Shown piece by piece: positions 13,360 to 20,321 of a DNA stretch of 22,425 bases. The stretch lies in the NCBI GenBank assembly GCA_012510515.1, contig JAAZHW010000045.1, forward strand, positions 1-22,425, given 5' to 3'. Source of the stretch: Parcubacteria group bacterium (GTDB taxonomy: Bacteria > Patescibacteriota > Minisyncoccia > UBA6257 > JAAZHW01). The notes under the pieces are model-generated. The model did not search any database. It saw only the letters and a program-made list of their open reading frames with translations, and was not told the DNA's origin. Every line of letters begins with the position of its first letter. Position 1 is the stretch's first letter. A program made the translations under genes and the position numbers.

Positions 13360-15876
13360 ATGGATAATAATGTAAAAAAAGGACAATTTTTTTATCAAGA
13401 CAAAAGATTGCAAATGAGTTTTGCAGAACGATTTTTAGCCAGAGTAATTATTAGTATTTTTTGGATATTGTTGAGTGTTTTAAGTATTTTTTTTATTTTA
13501 ATGAAAGAATCTTCATTACAGTTTTTGGGTTATTTTGGAATTATTTTTGTTTTGGATCGGTTGGTAAATTTAAATAAGCCTGATAAGTATTTTAATAAAA
13601 ATTTTGATAAAAAAATTGCTCAATCTAATGAAAAAATAAATTTAATTTTTTATTGCGAAAATTCAGTAAAAAAAATTATTAAAGAAGTGTTTGATAAAAC
13701 GTTGATAAATGGAGGTAATTTTTATTTGCAATTATTAAATGAATTTTTAGATGATAAAACATTTAGAGATATTTTATCAAGATTAGAAATTAATGTTAAT
13801 GAATTTCAAGGAGCAATTAATGAAATATTAAAAAAGAATTTAGAGAAGAAGTCAAAAAAAGAATTATTAGAAATGATAAATAATTTAGTGGTGGCTGCTT
13901 ATTTTTTAAGAGATAAAAATTTTATTAGTAAAAAAGATATTTTTGCAGCAATATTTTATATTAAAGATTCTGAAGTGGAACGAATTAAAAATTATTTTCG
14001 GATAGAAGCTGAAGATGTTTTGGTAAGTACAATTTTTGCGGAATTTAAAAAACAATTAATTATTAAAAATTTGCCCGAAACACGTGGAGAATTTGCCAAA
14101 CAATACAAATCAAAAGAACATAAAATTATGAATAAAGCTTGGACGGCGAGACCGACTCCTTTTTTGGATTCAATAAGTACAGATTTAACTGATTTAGCTC
14201 GGGCGGGAAAAATTGGTTTTTTAATTGGACACAATAACGAGATGCGCCAGTTGATTAATATTTTATCTAAAGCAAATAACAATAATGTTTTATTGGTTGG
14301 CGAGCCAACGAGTGGTATTGGTTCAATTGTTAGACATTTAGCTTTTCTTATTTCTCAAGATGAAGTTCCTGAAAAACTTTTTGACAAAAGATTGGTGATG
14401 CTTTCTATTGAAAATTTGATTTCTGGCGGTACTCCCCAAGAAATAATCGAGCGAGTTCAAAAAATGATTAATGAAATTTTAGAAGCGGGAAATGTTATTT
14501 TATTTATTCCGGATATTCATAATTTATTTAAAACATCGGGTGAAAATTATTTAAGCGCAGCAGAGGTTTTATTGCCTATTTTATCTAAAAATAATTTTCA
14601 AATTATTGGGTCAACAACGCCGATATTTTATAAAAAAGATATTGAATCGCGAAGTGATTTTAATTCATTATTTGAAGTAATTAGAGTAAACGAAATTAGT
14701 GAAGATGAAGCAATAACTTTTTTGACTTATTCGGCATTAATTTTAGAAAAACAAACTAAAATAAAGATTACTTATTCGGCAATAAAAAATGCTGTAAAAA
14801 TTGCTCATCGTTATTTTAAAGATAAAATGTTGCCTTTAAGCGCCGATGATTTACTAAAAGAAGCGGTAGCTGATGTTAAAAATTTAAAACAGAAAATTTT
14901 AACCGGTGATGATGTAATTAGAGTAAGTCAACAAAAAATAAATGTGCCATTAAAATTTGCCGAAAAAGAAGAAGCGCAAAAACTTCTAAATTTAGAGGAA
15001 TTAATTCACCAAAGCTTAATTGATCAAGAAGAAGCAGTGAAAGAAGTAAGTAAAGCCCTAAGAGAATATCGAGCGGGGTTATCGCGAAAAGGCGGGCCAA
15101 TTGCTACCTTTCTTTTTGTTGGGCCCACTGGCGTTGGAAAAACTGAATTATCTAAAATTTTAGCTAGAATTCAATTTGGTTCGGAAGATAATATGATTCG
15201 TTTTGATATGTCTCAATATCAGGATCAAAAAAGCATTTATGATTTTGTGGGAAGTCCTGATGGTAGTAAAACTGGTATTTTAACTGAAGCAGTGCGACAA
15301 AAACCTTATTGTTTAATTTTGCTGGATGAATTTGAAAAAGCGCATCCTGATTTATTAAATCTTTTTCTTTCAGTTTTTGATGATGGGCGATTAACAGATA
15401 ATTTTGGTCGAATAATTAATTTTACCAATACCATTATTATTGCCACTTCTAATGCCCATTCCAACTTAATTAAAGAAAAAATAGAAACTGGTGTTTCAAT
15501 AATTGAAATTGCTAATGAGTTAAAAAAACGGTTGACCGAATATTTTAAACCAGAATTAATTAATCGTTTTTCAGACATCATTGTTTTTAAACCATTATCT
15601 AAAGAAAATATTAAAGATATTGCCCGTTTAAATTTAAAAACATTAGCTGATAATTTAAAAAAAGAAAGAAGTATTGAAATAATATTTGACGAGACGGCGG
15701 TAGAAAAAATAGCTGAAATTGGTTTTGATCCGGTTTATGGCGCTAGGCCTTTGCGAAATGCTATTTCGGATAATATCAACGCTATTTTAGCAGAGAAAAT
15801 TTTAAAATCAGAAATAAAAGAAGGTGATGTGGTAAAATTAATTTTTGAAAACGAAAAATTTGAAATTAAAAAATAA
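13360..15876 (+). CDS. Membrane-anchored ClpA/B/C-like double AAA+ protein with degenerate first ATPase domain
   Basis: The 838-residue protein resembles the Clp/Hsp100 family but lacks the usual Clp N-domain. It begins with two hydrophobic segments (about 25-47 and 52-66), then a helical region (about 75-270). The first AAA+ module has G314-EPTSGIGS where GxxGxGK[ST] is expected, so the Walker A Lys is Ile320, and Walker B reads FIPDIH (P384-D385) instead of D-E. The second is intact: GPTGVGK594-T595, LLLD656-E657, TSN sensor 1, and GARPLR sensor 2. The aromatic pore loop expected as GYVG in the second module is replaced by GSPDGSKTG (631-639), and the first-module KYRG loop is also absent. 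No IGF-type ClpP-docking loop is obvious. ATP-driven remodelling at the membrane is inferred; classic protein threading is doubtful. Confidence 0.85.
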   Translation: MDNNVKKGQFFYQDKRLQMSFAERFLARVIISIFWILLSVLSIFFILMKESSLQFLGYFGIIFVLDRLVNLNKPDKYFNKNFDKKIAQSNEKINLIFYCENSVKKIIKEVFDKTLINGGNFYLQLLNEFLDDKTFRDILSRLEINVNEFQGAINEILKKNLEKKSKKELLEMINNLVVAAYFLRDKNFISKKDIFAAIFYIKDSEVERIKNYFRIEAEDVLVSTIFAEFKKQLIIKNLPETRGEFAKQYKSKEHKIMNKAWTARPTPFLDSISTDLTDLARAGKIGFLIGHNNEMRQLINILSKANNNNVLLVGEPTSGIGSIVRHLAFLISQDEVPEKLFDKRLVMLSIENLISGGTPQEIIERVQKMINEILEAGNVILFIPDIHNLFKTSGENYLSAAEVLLPILSKNNFQIIGSTTPIFYKKDIESRSDFNSLFEVIRVNEISEDEAITFLTYSALILEKQTKIKITYSAIKNAVKIAHRYFKDKMLPLSADDLLKEAVADVKNLKQKILTGDDVIRVSQQKINVPLKFAEKEEAQKLLNLEELIHQSLIDQEEAVKEVSKALREYRAGLSRKGGPIATFLFVGPTGVGKTELSKILARIQFGSEDNMIRFDMSQYQDQKSIYDFVGSPDGSKTGILTEAVRQKPYCLILLDEFEKAHPDLLNLFLSVFDDGRLTDNFGRIINFTNTIIIATSNAHSNLIKEKIETGVSIIEIANELKKRLTEYFKPELINRFSDIIVFKPLSKENIKDIARLNLKTLADNLKKERSIEIIFDETAVEKIAEIGFDPVYGARPLRNAISDNINAILAEKILKSEIKEGDVVKLIFENEKFEIKK

Positions 15877-15880
15877 ATGA

Positions 15881-15910
15881 GTGGCGGCGAAATCCAAAGG
15901 ACTTCGCCAC
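15881..15910. terminator. GGCGG hairpin after the Clp-like gene
   Basis: GTGGCG (15881-15886) pairs with CGCCAC (15905-15910), with an inner AAATCC/GGACTT pairing and a small bulge. It is a diverged copy of the hairpin at 12752 and starts 4 bases after the stop codon. No U-tract. Confidence 0.5.
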
Positions 15911-15919
15911 CGTTTCAAT

Positions 15920-16178
15920 CGTAGTTTTTTATTGTTGAAAGCCGAGAGATTTTTCACTCGCCTCGGCAGGCAGGCCTGCCTACCGGTAGGCAGGTTTTAC
16001 TCAGAATGACTGCTGTTTTTTTAGTGTCATCCTGAACGTAGTGAAGGATCCCATGGCTTTCAGCAATAATCAGCAATCACTACTCTGGATGGGATTCTTC
16101 ACTTCGTTCAGAATGACCGTGGGATTTGCAATGCGTGAGATTTTTCCTCGCCCGCCGTAGGCGGGCCTACAGAATGAC
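15920..16178. repeat. Dispersed repeat block 3
   Basis: Three units can be read. 15930-16010 has a GGCAGGCAGGCCTGCC/TACCGGTAGGCAGG palindrome and ends TCAGAATGAC. 16026-16117 is a near-full unit in inverted order, from GTCATCCTGAACGTAGTGAAGGATCCCATG to GGGATTCTTCACTTCGTTCAGAATGAC, with GCAATAATCAGCAATCA inside. 16117-16178 contains CGCCCGCCGTAGGCGGGC and ends AGAATGAC. No coding region is supported in the 439 bases from 15877 to 16315. Confidence 0.82.
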
Positions 16179-16192
16179 ACAAAAAACAGGAA

Positions 16193-16222
16193 AGGACAAA
16201 ATATTTAAAAAATAGGTATAAT
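16193..16222 (+). promoter_or_regulatory. Candidate promoter of the dsbA-like/glutaredoxin unit
   Basis: TATAAT at 16217-16222 with AGGACA (4 of 6 to TTGACA) at 16193-16198, spacer 18. The start codon is about 87 bases beyond the predicted transcript start; the leader is AT-rich without a Shine-Dalgarno or clear fold. A closer AT-rich -10-like box (TATATT 16307-16312) is also possible. Confidence 0.45.
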
Positions 16223-16315
16223 ATCTTAAATCCCCTCTTGTTTTTAATCTAATTTTTATTAAAATATAAATATTAAACAAAAAGTCGTTTAAATTAAAAT
16301 TAAAATTATATTTTT

Positions 16316-17104
16316 ATGGAAGAAGAAAAAAAAGAAAATAAAACCAATGATGATAATAAAAACATTCTTTTACCAATATCTATTGTAATAGCTGCTTTAA
16401 TTATTGGAGGCGCTTTTATTTATAGTAAAGGTACTAGTAATATTGATGTTAAAAATAATGAAGTAGCCAATGTTGAAAATTCTCAAAATACGGTTACTTT
16501 AGATATTGCTGAAGATCAGCCAATTTTAGGAAATCCAAATGCCGAAGTAACTGTTTTTGAATTTGGCGATTATCAATGTCCGTTTTGTCAGCGTTATTAT
16601 ATGATTTCTCATCTTGATTTAGTGAAGAATTATGTTGAACCGGGATTAGTTAAGGTAGTATTTATGGATATTCCTTTGCCCGGCCATGATTTTGCTCAAA
16701 AAGCTTCGGAAGCAGCTTGGTGTGCTAAAGATGAGGGTAAATTTTGGGAAATGCATGATAAACTTTTTAACAATGCAGATAAAGAAAATGGTTTAACTGT
16801 TGATAATATTATTAAATATGCTGAGGAATTAGGATTAAACAAAAATAACTTTTCTGATTGTTTAAATTCTAGTAAATATGCTTCTCGTGTTCAGGAAATA
16901 GCTAATTTAGTAGCACAATTAGGTGTTTATGCGACACCATCAACAATTATAACTAATAAATTACCTTTAGATTTTGATGCTCAAACAGTAGAAGCTGCCT
17001 ATGAAGGAAGTAGTTCTACTGTTAGTTTAGGAGATGGAATTTTAGTTATAGGCGCTCAACCATATAGCACTTTTAAGTCGATTATAGATGGTTTTATTAA
17101 ATAA
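16316..17104 (+). CDS. Membrane-anchored DsbA-like thiol oxidoreductase
   Basis: This 262-residue protein has a charged N-terminal tail, one membrane anchor (about residues 17-36), an Asn-rich linker, and a DsbA-type thioredoxin-fold domain. The active site is C88-P-F-C91 in FEFGDYQCPFCQRYY, an insertion of helices follows (HDFAQKASEAAWCAKDEGKFWEMHDKLFNN, typical of DsbA/BdbD-like proteins), and the cis-Pro loop is A-T-P208-S. It should face outside the membrane and catalyse disulfide formation or isomerisation in exported proteins. C-terminal residues 210-262 retain the GA(Q)PYxxFxxxIDG ending. The adjacent glutaredoxin and the Cys-rich exported protein at 18810-19748 are possible partners or clients, by inference. 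Confidence 0.9.
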   Translation: MEEEKKENKTNDDNKNILLPISIVIAALIIGGAFIYSKGTSNIDVKNNEVANVENSQNTVTLDIAEDQPILGNPNAEVTVFEFGDYQCPFCQRYYMISHLDLVKNYVEPGLVKVVFMDIPLPGHDFAQKASEAAWCAKDEGKFWEMHDKLFNNADKENGLTVDNIIKYAEELGLNKNNFSDCLNSSKYASRVQEIANLVAQLGVYATPSTIITNKLPLDFDAQTVEAAYEGSSSTVSLGDGILVIGAQPYSTFKSIIDGFIK

Positions 17105-17105
17105 A

Positions 17106-17354
17106 ATGATAAAAATTTATTCAACTCCAACTTGTCCTTATTGTCATTTAGCCAAAGAGTTTTTCAAAGAAAAAAATATTGATTTTCAAGATATTAATGT
17201 TTTTGAAGATGAAAATGGATTAAAAGAAATGATAGAAAAAAGTGGTCAAATGGGGGTGCCAGTAATTGATATCGATGGAAAAATTATTATTGGTTTTAAT
17301 AAAACAGAAATAGAAAATATTTTAACCAATAATAAAAAGAATAGTGAAAATTAG
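17106..17354 (+). CDS. Glutaredoxin family protein
   Basis: The 82-residue thioredoxin-fold protein has a CPYC active site (C10-P-Y-C13 in YSTPTCPYC), the cis-Pro motif G-V-P52-V and a GFNKTEIENIL tail, all typical of small glutaredoxin/NrdH-like or YruB-type proteins. It would reduce disulfides in the cytosol, with glutathione or a thioredoxin-reductase-type donor unknown here. The frame is open from 17088, but the ATG at 17106, 1 base after the dsbA-like stop codon, gives the standard family N-terminus (MIKIYSTPTC). It is the last gene before a terminator. Confidence 0.92.
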   Translation: MIKIYSTPTCPYCHLAKEFFKEKNIDFQDINVFEDENGLKEMIEKSGQMGVPVIDIDGKIIIGFNKTEIENILTNNKKNSEN

Positions 17355-17360
17355 AAAAAT

Positions 17361-17397
17361 AGCAGGGTCAATAAAAAATTGACTCTGTTATTTTTTT
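17361..17397 (+). terminator. Rho-independent terminator after glutaredoxin
   Basis: AGCAGGGTCAAT (17361-17372) pairs with ATTGACTCTGTT (17378-17389, two G-U pairs), loop AAAAA, followed by ATTTTTTT, 6 bases after the stop codon. Confidence 0.88.
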
Positions 17398-17407
17398 ATA
17401 ATTATTT

Positions 17408-17413
17408 TATAAT
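17408..17413 (+). promoter_or_regulatory. -10 box upstream of the histidine kinase
   Basis: TATAAT at 17408-17413 ends 9 bases before the ATG at 17423; another is at 17397-17402. No good -35 is seen because the preceding terminator occupies that place. A near-leaderless transcript is likely but unproven. Confidence 0.4.
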
Positions 17414-17422
17414 AAATTTGTT

Positions 17423-18742
17423 ATGAATAAAATCTTAACTTATTTAAGTTTTCCGGAAATGATTGTTTTTTGGATTATATTAGTTGTAGTTCTATTTTTA
17501 GTTGGCATTATTTTTTATTTTGTTGTTTCTCCGTGGAATTTAATCGGTTTAATTGTTGGAATTATTCTTTTGATAATTACTTTTGTTTTTTGTTTAAAAA
17601 ATGTTATTAAATATTATCAAGTTTTATCTGAGCGTGACCAAATAAAAACTGTTGTTTCTAATTTTACAGATGCTATTATTGGTTATGATCCTAATTTTAA
17701 AATTACTATTTTTAATACAACGGCCGAAAATTTATTTGATGTAATGGCTACTAGTATTTTGGGCAAAACCATTAGTCCTGAATGGGCAAAGAATGAAAAA
17801 ACAAAGATATTGACTCAGGTGCTTTTTCCTAGTTTGGCACCGTCAATGGTTTGGCGAACTGATCCGGCAGTTTTTCCTAATGTAATGGATTTATCTTTTA
17901 GTGATCCTGTTTTAGAATTTACAATAACAACAATTAGGGTTACTAATGCAAAAGGAAAAATTTTAGGTTTTTTTAAAATTATAAAAGATCGAACCCGAGA
18001 AGAAGAAATTTTAAAATCAAAATCTGAATTTTTAACCGTAGCAGCTCATCAAATGCGAACGCCCTTATCAGGAATTAAATGGGGATTAGAAACATTATTA
18101 AGCGAAGGAAATGAAAATTTAACCGATATTCAAAAGGATCTTTTGAAAAAAAACTTAGAGGCCACTGATAAAATTTTACGTTTAGCTAATGATTTGCTTG
18201 ATACGGTTAATATTGAGTCGGGAAAATTTGGTTATGAATTTGTTCAATCTGATTTATTAGATTTAATGAGCAAACTTTTAGAAGATTATCTTTCAATAGC
18301 TGAACAATATGATATAAAAATTTATTTAGAACCGCCGGCAGATGGAATTCCACCCTTTAAATTTGATCCAATGCGTATCAGAATAGTTGTGCAAAATTTA
18401 TTAGAAAACGCTTTGCGTTATAATGTCAAAAACGGGCAGATTATTATTAAAGTAGAAAAAAAATCTCCTTATGTTGAAATATCAATTAGTGATACGGGTA
18501 TAGGTATTCCAAAAAATGAATTACCAAAATTATTTACTAAATTTTATCGAGGGAGCAATATTTTAAAATATGAAACCGAAGGAACGGGATTGGGTTTATA
18601 TATTACTAAAAATATTGTAGAAGCCCATGGTGGAAAAATTTGGGCGGAATCAATCGAAAATAGAGGAACAACCATTCACTTTACTTTGCCGATGGATGAA
18701 AAATTAATACCCAAACGTTATTCTACTTCATCACCATTTTAA
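17423..18742 (+). CDS. Sensor histidine kinase with PAS domain
   Basis: The 439-residue membrane kinase has two N-terminal membrane helices (about 12-33 and 37-60) with almost no external loop, a PAS domain (about 70-195) and a two-domain kinase core. The H-box is SEFLTVAAHQMRTPLSG with phospho-acceptor H209; the N-box is NLLENALRYN, followed by DTGIGIP and GTGLGLYITK in the ATP-binding domain. The lack of an external sensor loop means signals are probably sensed within the membrane or by the PAS domain. There is no response regulator next to it, so it is an orphan kinase in this window. It is monocistronic, flanked by terminators on both sides. Confidence 0.94.
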   Translation: MNKILTYLSFPEMIVFWIILVVVLFLVGIIFYFVVSPWNLIGLIVGIILLIITFVFCLKNVIKYYQVLSERDQIKTVVSNFTDAIIGYDPNFKITIFNTTAENLFDVMATSILGKTISPEWAKNEKTKILTQVLFPSLAPSMVWRTDPAVFPNVMDLSFSDPVLEFTITTIRVTNAKGKILGFFKIIKDRTREEEILKSKSEFLTVAAHQMRTPLSGIKWGLETLLSEGNENLTDIQKDLLKKNLEATDKILRLANDLLDTVNIESGKFGYEFVQSDLLDLMSKLLEDYLSIAEQYDIKIYLEPPADGIPPFKFDPMRIRIVVQNLLENALRYNVKNGQIIIKVEKKSPYVEISISDTGIGIPKNELPKLFTKFYRGSNILKYETEGTGLGLYITKNIVEAHGGKIWAESIENRGTTIHFTLPMDEKLIPKRYSTSSPF

Positions 18743-18758
18743 TAACAAATATATAAAT

Positions 18759-18789
18759 AAAACGCTATTTTTTAAATAAATAGCGTTTT
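18759..18789. terminator. Bidirectional terminator between histidine kinase and pilin fusion
   Basis: AAAACGCTATTT (18759-18770) and AAATAGCGTTTT (18778-18789) form a 12-base stem with a 7-base loop. A T-run follows on the plus strand and A-rich sequence precedes it, so it can serve both convergent genes. Confidence 0.85.
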
Positions 18790-18809
18790 TAAATAAAATA
18801 AAAAATTAA

Positions 18810-19748
18810 TTAAGGACCAACATCAGGGGGATTAGTACATGGACCGACTTGAACATGAATATGATTGCCATACTTTTTTCCTTTCTTGTCGTCGTTGCAA
18901 TCTTGTGTAGCAGGATTACAGCAATTTTTAATTTCGCCATTATAATCACAAAAAGCCTTAAGATTGTCACCGAGATAACTAAAATTTTTGAATAAATCAT
19001 CAATGATCATCTGCCATTTAGATTTATCGCTTGTTACAAAATCAACAGCTCGACCATTATAATGACAAGAACCGGGAACGTGTTCGCCACTAATTGTTGA
19101 TGTGACTTCAAAACCTTTATAATTATCGTCTGCTAGACTCTTGCTTGCTAGATATTCTATTATCTCCTTTATATTTTTATCTAAATCAACAACTGTACCG
19201 GTGATTGTTTTTATTTTTGGATCAACACCCGGTGTACAACTTTTTTTACAGCCATCGCTACTTATATTAGTAAGAATACCATTCATTACATTATCAAAAC
19301 TCCAAGAAGAATCAGCAATAGCAATAGTAACAGTATTAACAATTAAACTAGCGCCAAAAATAATGAGTAATCCAATTAAAGCCGAAGTAATATAAGTTCT
19401 TCCGCTTTTAACTTTGTTAGGTGAACCAGCAGAAAAAATAATCATTATTCCACCAATTATACCAAAAATAATAGCTAATGGGAGAGCGATATCATTCCGT
19501 AAAATTTTAAAAGCCTTACTAATAACTGTCATTACATCACAAATACTGCAGCATCCCATATCAACACATATCCTTAAAGATTCACCTTGTTCTCCGGGGG
19601 CTGATAAAAGAGAATTGGGATTAGGATCGCCTTCATAATCTTCGCTTATGCCATTTGGCAAATCTGCTAAAGCAATAGAACTAATAAAAAAAACATTAAA
19701 TAAACCAATAAGAAAAGAAACTAATAATATTTTTTTGACATTTTTCAT
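18810..19748 (-). CDS. Type IV secretion pilin-like protein fused to an M15-type peptidase domain
   Basis: This 312-residue exported protein has a signal peptide ending at about A28 (SSIALA|DLP). Next comes a Cys-rich segment (C61, C66, C67, C70) and two membrane helices (about 87-107 and 119-143) joined by AGSPNKVKSGRTYI, the layout of the TrbC/VirB2-like T4SS pilin family common in CPR. After a linker, residues about 185-312 resemble the M15/D-Ala-D-Ala carboxypeptidase fold: G226-SCH229-YNGRAVD236 matches SxHxxGxAxD, and NH296-IH298-VQVG matches the C-terminal zinc His motif. Extra Cys (C267, C276, C277, C284, C304) suggest disulfides. It would be surface-displayed with a peptidoglycan-directed zinc domain; activity is inferred. 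The gene stands alone, convergent with the histidine kinase. Confidence 0.8.
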   Translation of the reverse strand: MKNVKKILLVSFLIGLFNVFFISSIALADLPNGISEDYEGDPNPNSLLSAPGEQGESLRICVDMGCCSICDVMTVISKAFKILRNDIALPLAIIFGIIGGIMIIFSAGSPNKVKSGRTYITSALIGLLIIFGASLIVNTVTIAIADSSWSFDNVMNGILTNISSDGCKKSCTPGVDPKIKTITGTVVDLDKNIKEIIEYLASKSLADDNYKGFEVTSTISGEHVPGSCHYNGRAVDFVTSDKSKWQMIIDDLFKNFSYLGDNLKAFCDYNGEIKNCCNPATQDCNDDKKGKKYGNHIHVQVGPCTNPPDVGP

Positions 19749-19833
19749 ATTTAAAAAATGATTGATTATTATAATAATTATAGGCAGATTTTAAATTATT
19801 GTAAAGTTTTTTAAAAAAGATGAAAATATAAAT

Positions 19834-19862
19834 TTGACAATTAAATAAAAAATTGGTATAAT
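19834..19862 (+). promoter_or_regulatory. Perfect consensus sigma-70 promoter of the 69-residue gene
   Basis: TTGACA (19834-19839), a 17-base spacer, TATAAT (19857-19862). The predicted leader of about 46 bases includes CTCTTTAATAAAATTTAATA and ends in AAAGGAG 5 bases before ATG. Its layout matches the promoter and leader of the orphan gene at 7540-8088. Confidence 0.9.
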
Positions 19863-19914
19863 ATAAATAATAAGCTCTTTAATAAAATTTAATAAAAAAA
19901 AGAAAGGAGAAATA

Positions 19915-20124
19915 ATGAAAAAGAATAGATTAGATTACTCTCAAATCATTTTCGCTATTATCTTTTTTAATTTGATAATAGCGATTTTTTTAATTATTGC
20001 TTTTTTTATTTTTTTAATAAATATGATTTTTTGGACGATGAATCTAATTGAAGGGATTTCTCATCGAATAAATAAAAAAAGCAATACACAAATAGAAAAA
20101 ACAAAAATAAGCGAGCTCAATTAG
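19915..20124 (+). CDS. 69-residue membrane microprotein, function unknown
   Basis: A short basic N-terminus (MKKNRLDYSQ) precedes a long hydrophobic stretch (about residues 11-44, one long or two tight helices), then a basic, polar cytosolic-type tail (HRINKKSNTQIEKTKISELN). I recognise no family. Expression signals are strong: perfect promoter, AAAGGAG ribosome-binding site and a terminator whose stem contains the last codons, including the stop. Lacking similarity evidence, reality as a gene rests on these signals and its hydrophobic profile. It is divergent from the pilin fusion and two transcription units before ftsH. Confidence 0.72.
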   Translation: MKKNRLDYSQIIFAIIFFNLIIAIFLIIAFFIFLINMIFWTMNLIEGISHRINKKSNTQIEKTKISELN

Positions 20125-20135
20125 CTCGCTTTTTG
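20110..20135 (+). terminator. Terminator overlapping the end of the microprotein gene
   Basis: AGCGAGCT (20110-20117), loop CAATT, AGCTCGCT (20123-20130), then TTTTT. The stop codon at 20122-20124 sits inside the hairpin. Confidence 0.9.
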
Positions 20136-20139
20136 TTAA

Positions 20140-20196
20140 TTAAATACCGAATTGACATTTTTTAACCATTGAAATGCCCATTGTTTTATTTTTCAT
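20140..20196 (-). CDS. Possible 18-codon ORF with strong ribosome-binding site
   Basis: On the minus strand AAAGGAG lies 9 bases before an ATG that opens an 18-codon frame (MKNKTMGISMVKKCQFGI). It is short enough to occur by chance; the Shine-Dalgarno, rare in this window, is the only support. Its ribosome-binding site is one arm of the palindrome at 20202-20229. Confidence 0.3.
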   Translation of the reverse strand: MKNKTMGISMVKKCQFGI

Positions 20197-20201
20197 AGCA
20201 A

Positions 20202-20229
20202 TAATCTCCTTTAAAGACGAAGGAGATTA
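20202..20229. promoter_or_regulatory. Palindrome made of two back-to-back Shine-Dalgarno sequences
   Basis: TAATCTCCTT (20202-20211) and AAGGAGATTA (20220-20229) form a perfect 10-base stem with loop TAAAGACG. On each strand the 3' arm is an AAGGAG followed at 7-9 bases by an ATG and an 18-codon frame. In RNA either Shine-Dalgarno would be paired, so the hairpin could block or gate translation. It lies about 100 bases before ftsH. Confidence 0.55.
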
Positions 20230-20232
20230 ATT

Positions 20233-20289
20233 ATGACGACAAAAAATAAAAATATTTTTATTTTTGTTTTATATTGTTTTCTCTTTTGA
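20233..20289 (+). CDS. Possible 18-codon leader ORF upstream of ftsH
   Basis: ATG at 20233 is 7 bases after AAGGAG and opens an 18-codon frame (MTTKNKNIFIFVLYCFLF) ending TGA at 20287-20289. The peptide is hydrophobic at its C-terminus. The -35 element proposed for ftsH overlaps its end. Possible leader peptide or small membrane peptide; chance cannot be excluded. Confidence 0.3.
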   Translation: MTTKNKNIFIFVLYCFLF

Positions 20290-20314
20290 TTTTTTTAAAA
20301 AAATGTGCTAAATT
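20286..20314 (+). promoter_or_regulatory. Predicted leaderless promoter of ftsH
   Basis: TTGATT (20286-20291), spacer 17, TAAATT (20309-20314) preceded by an extended -10 TGC. The -10 ends 7 bases before the ATG at 20322 and no Shine-Dalgarno is present. Confidence 0.5.
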
Positions 20315-20321
20315 ATTATTT

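Noticed and set aside
19141..19638. Two plus-strand frames opposite the pilin fusion
   Set aside because: Antisense shadows of the membrane-helix coding region; no start signals.
20152..20157. TTGACA before ftsH as a -35 element
   Set aside because: No -10 box at a 16-18 base spacing (TGCCCA at the expected place).
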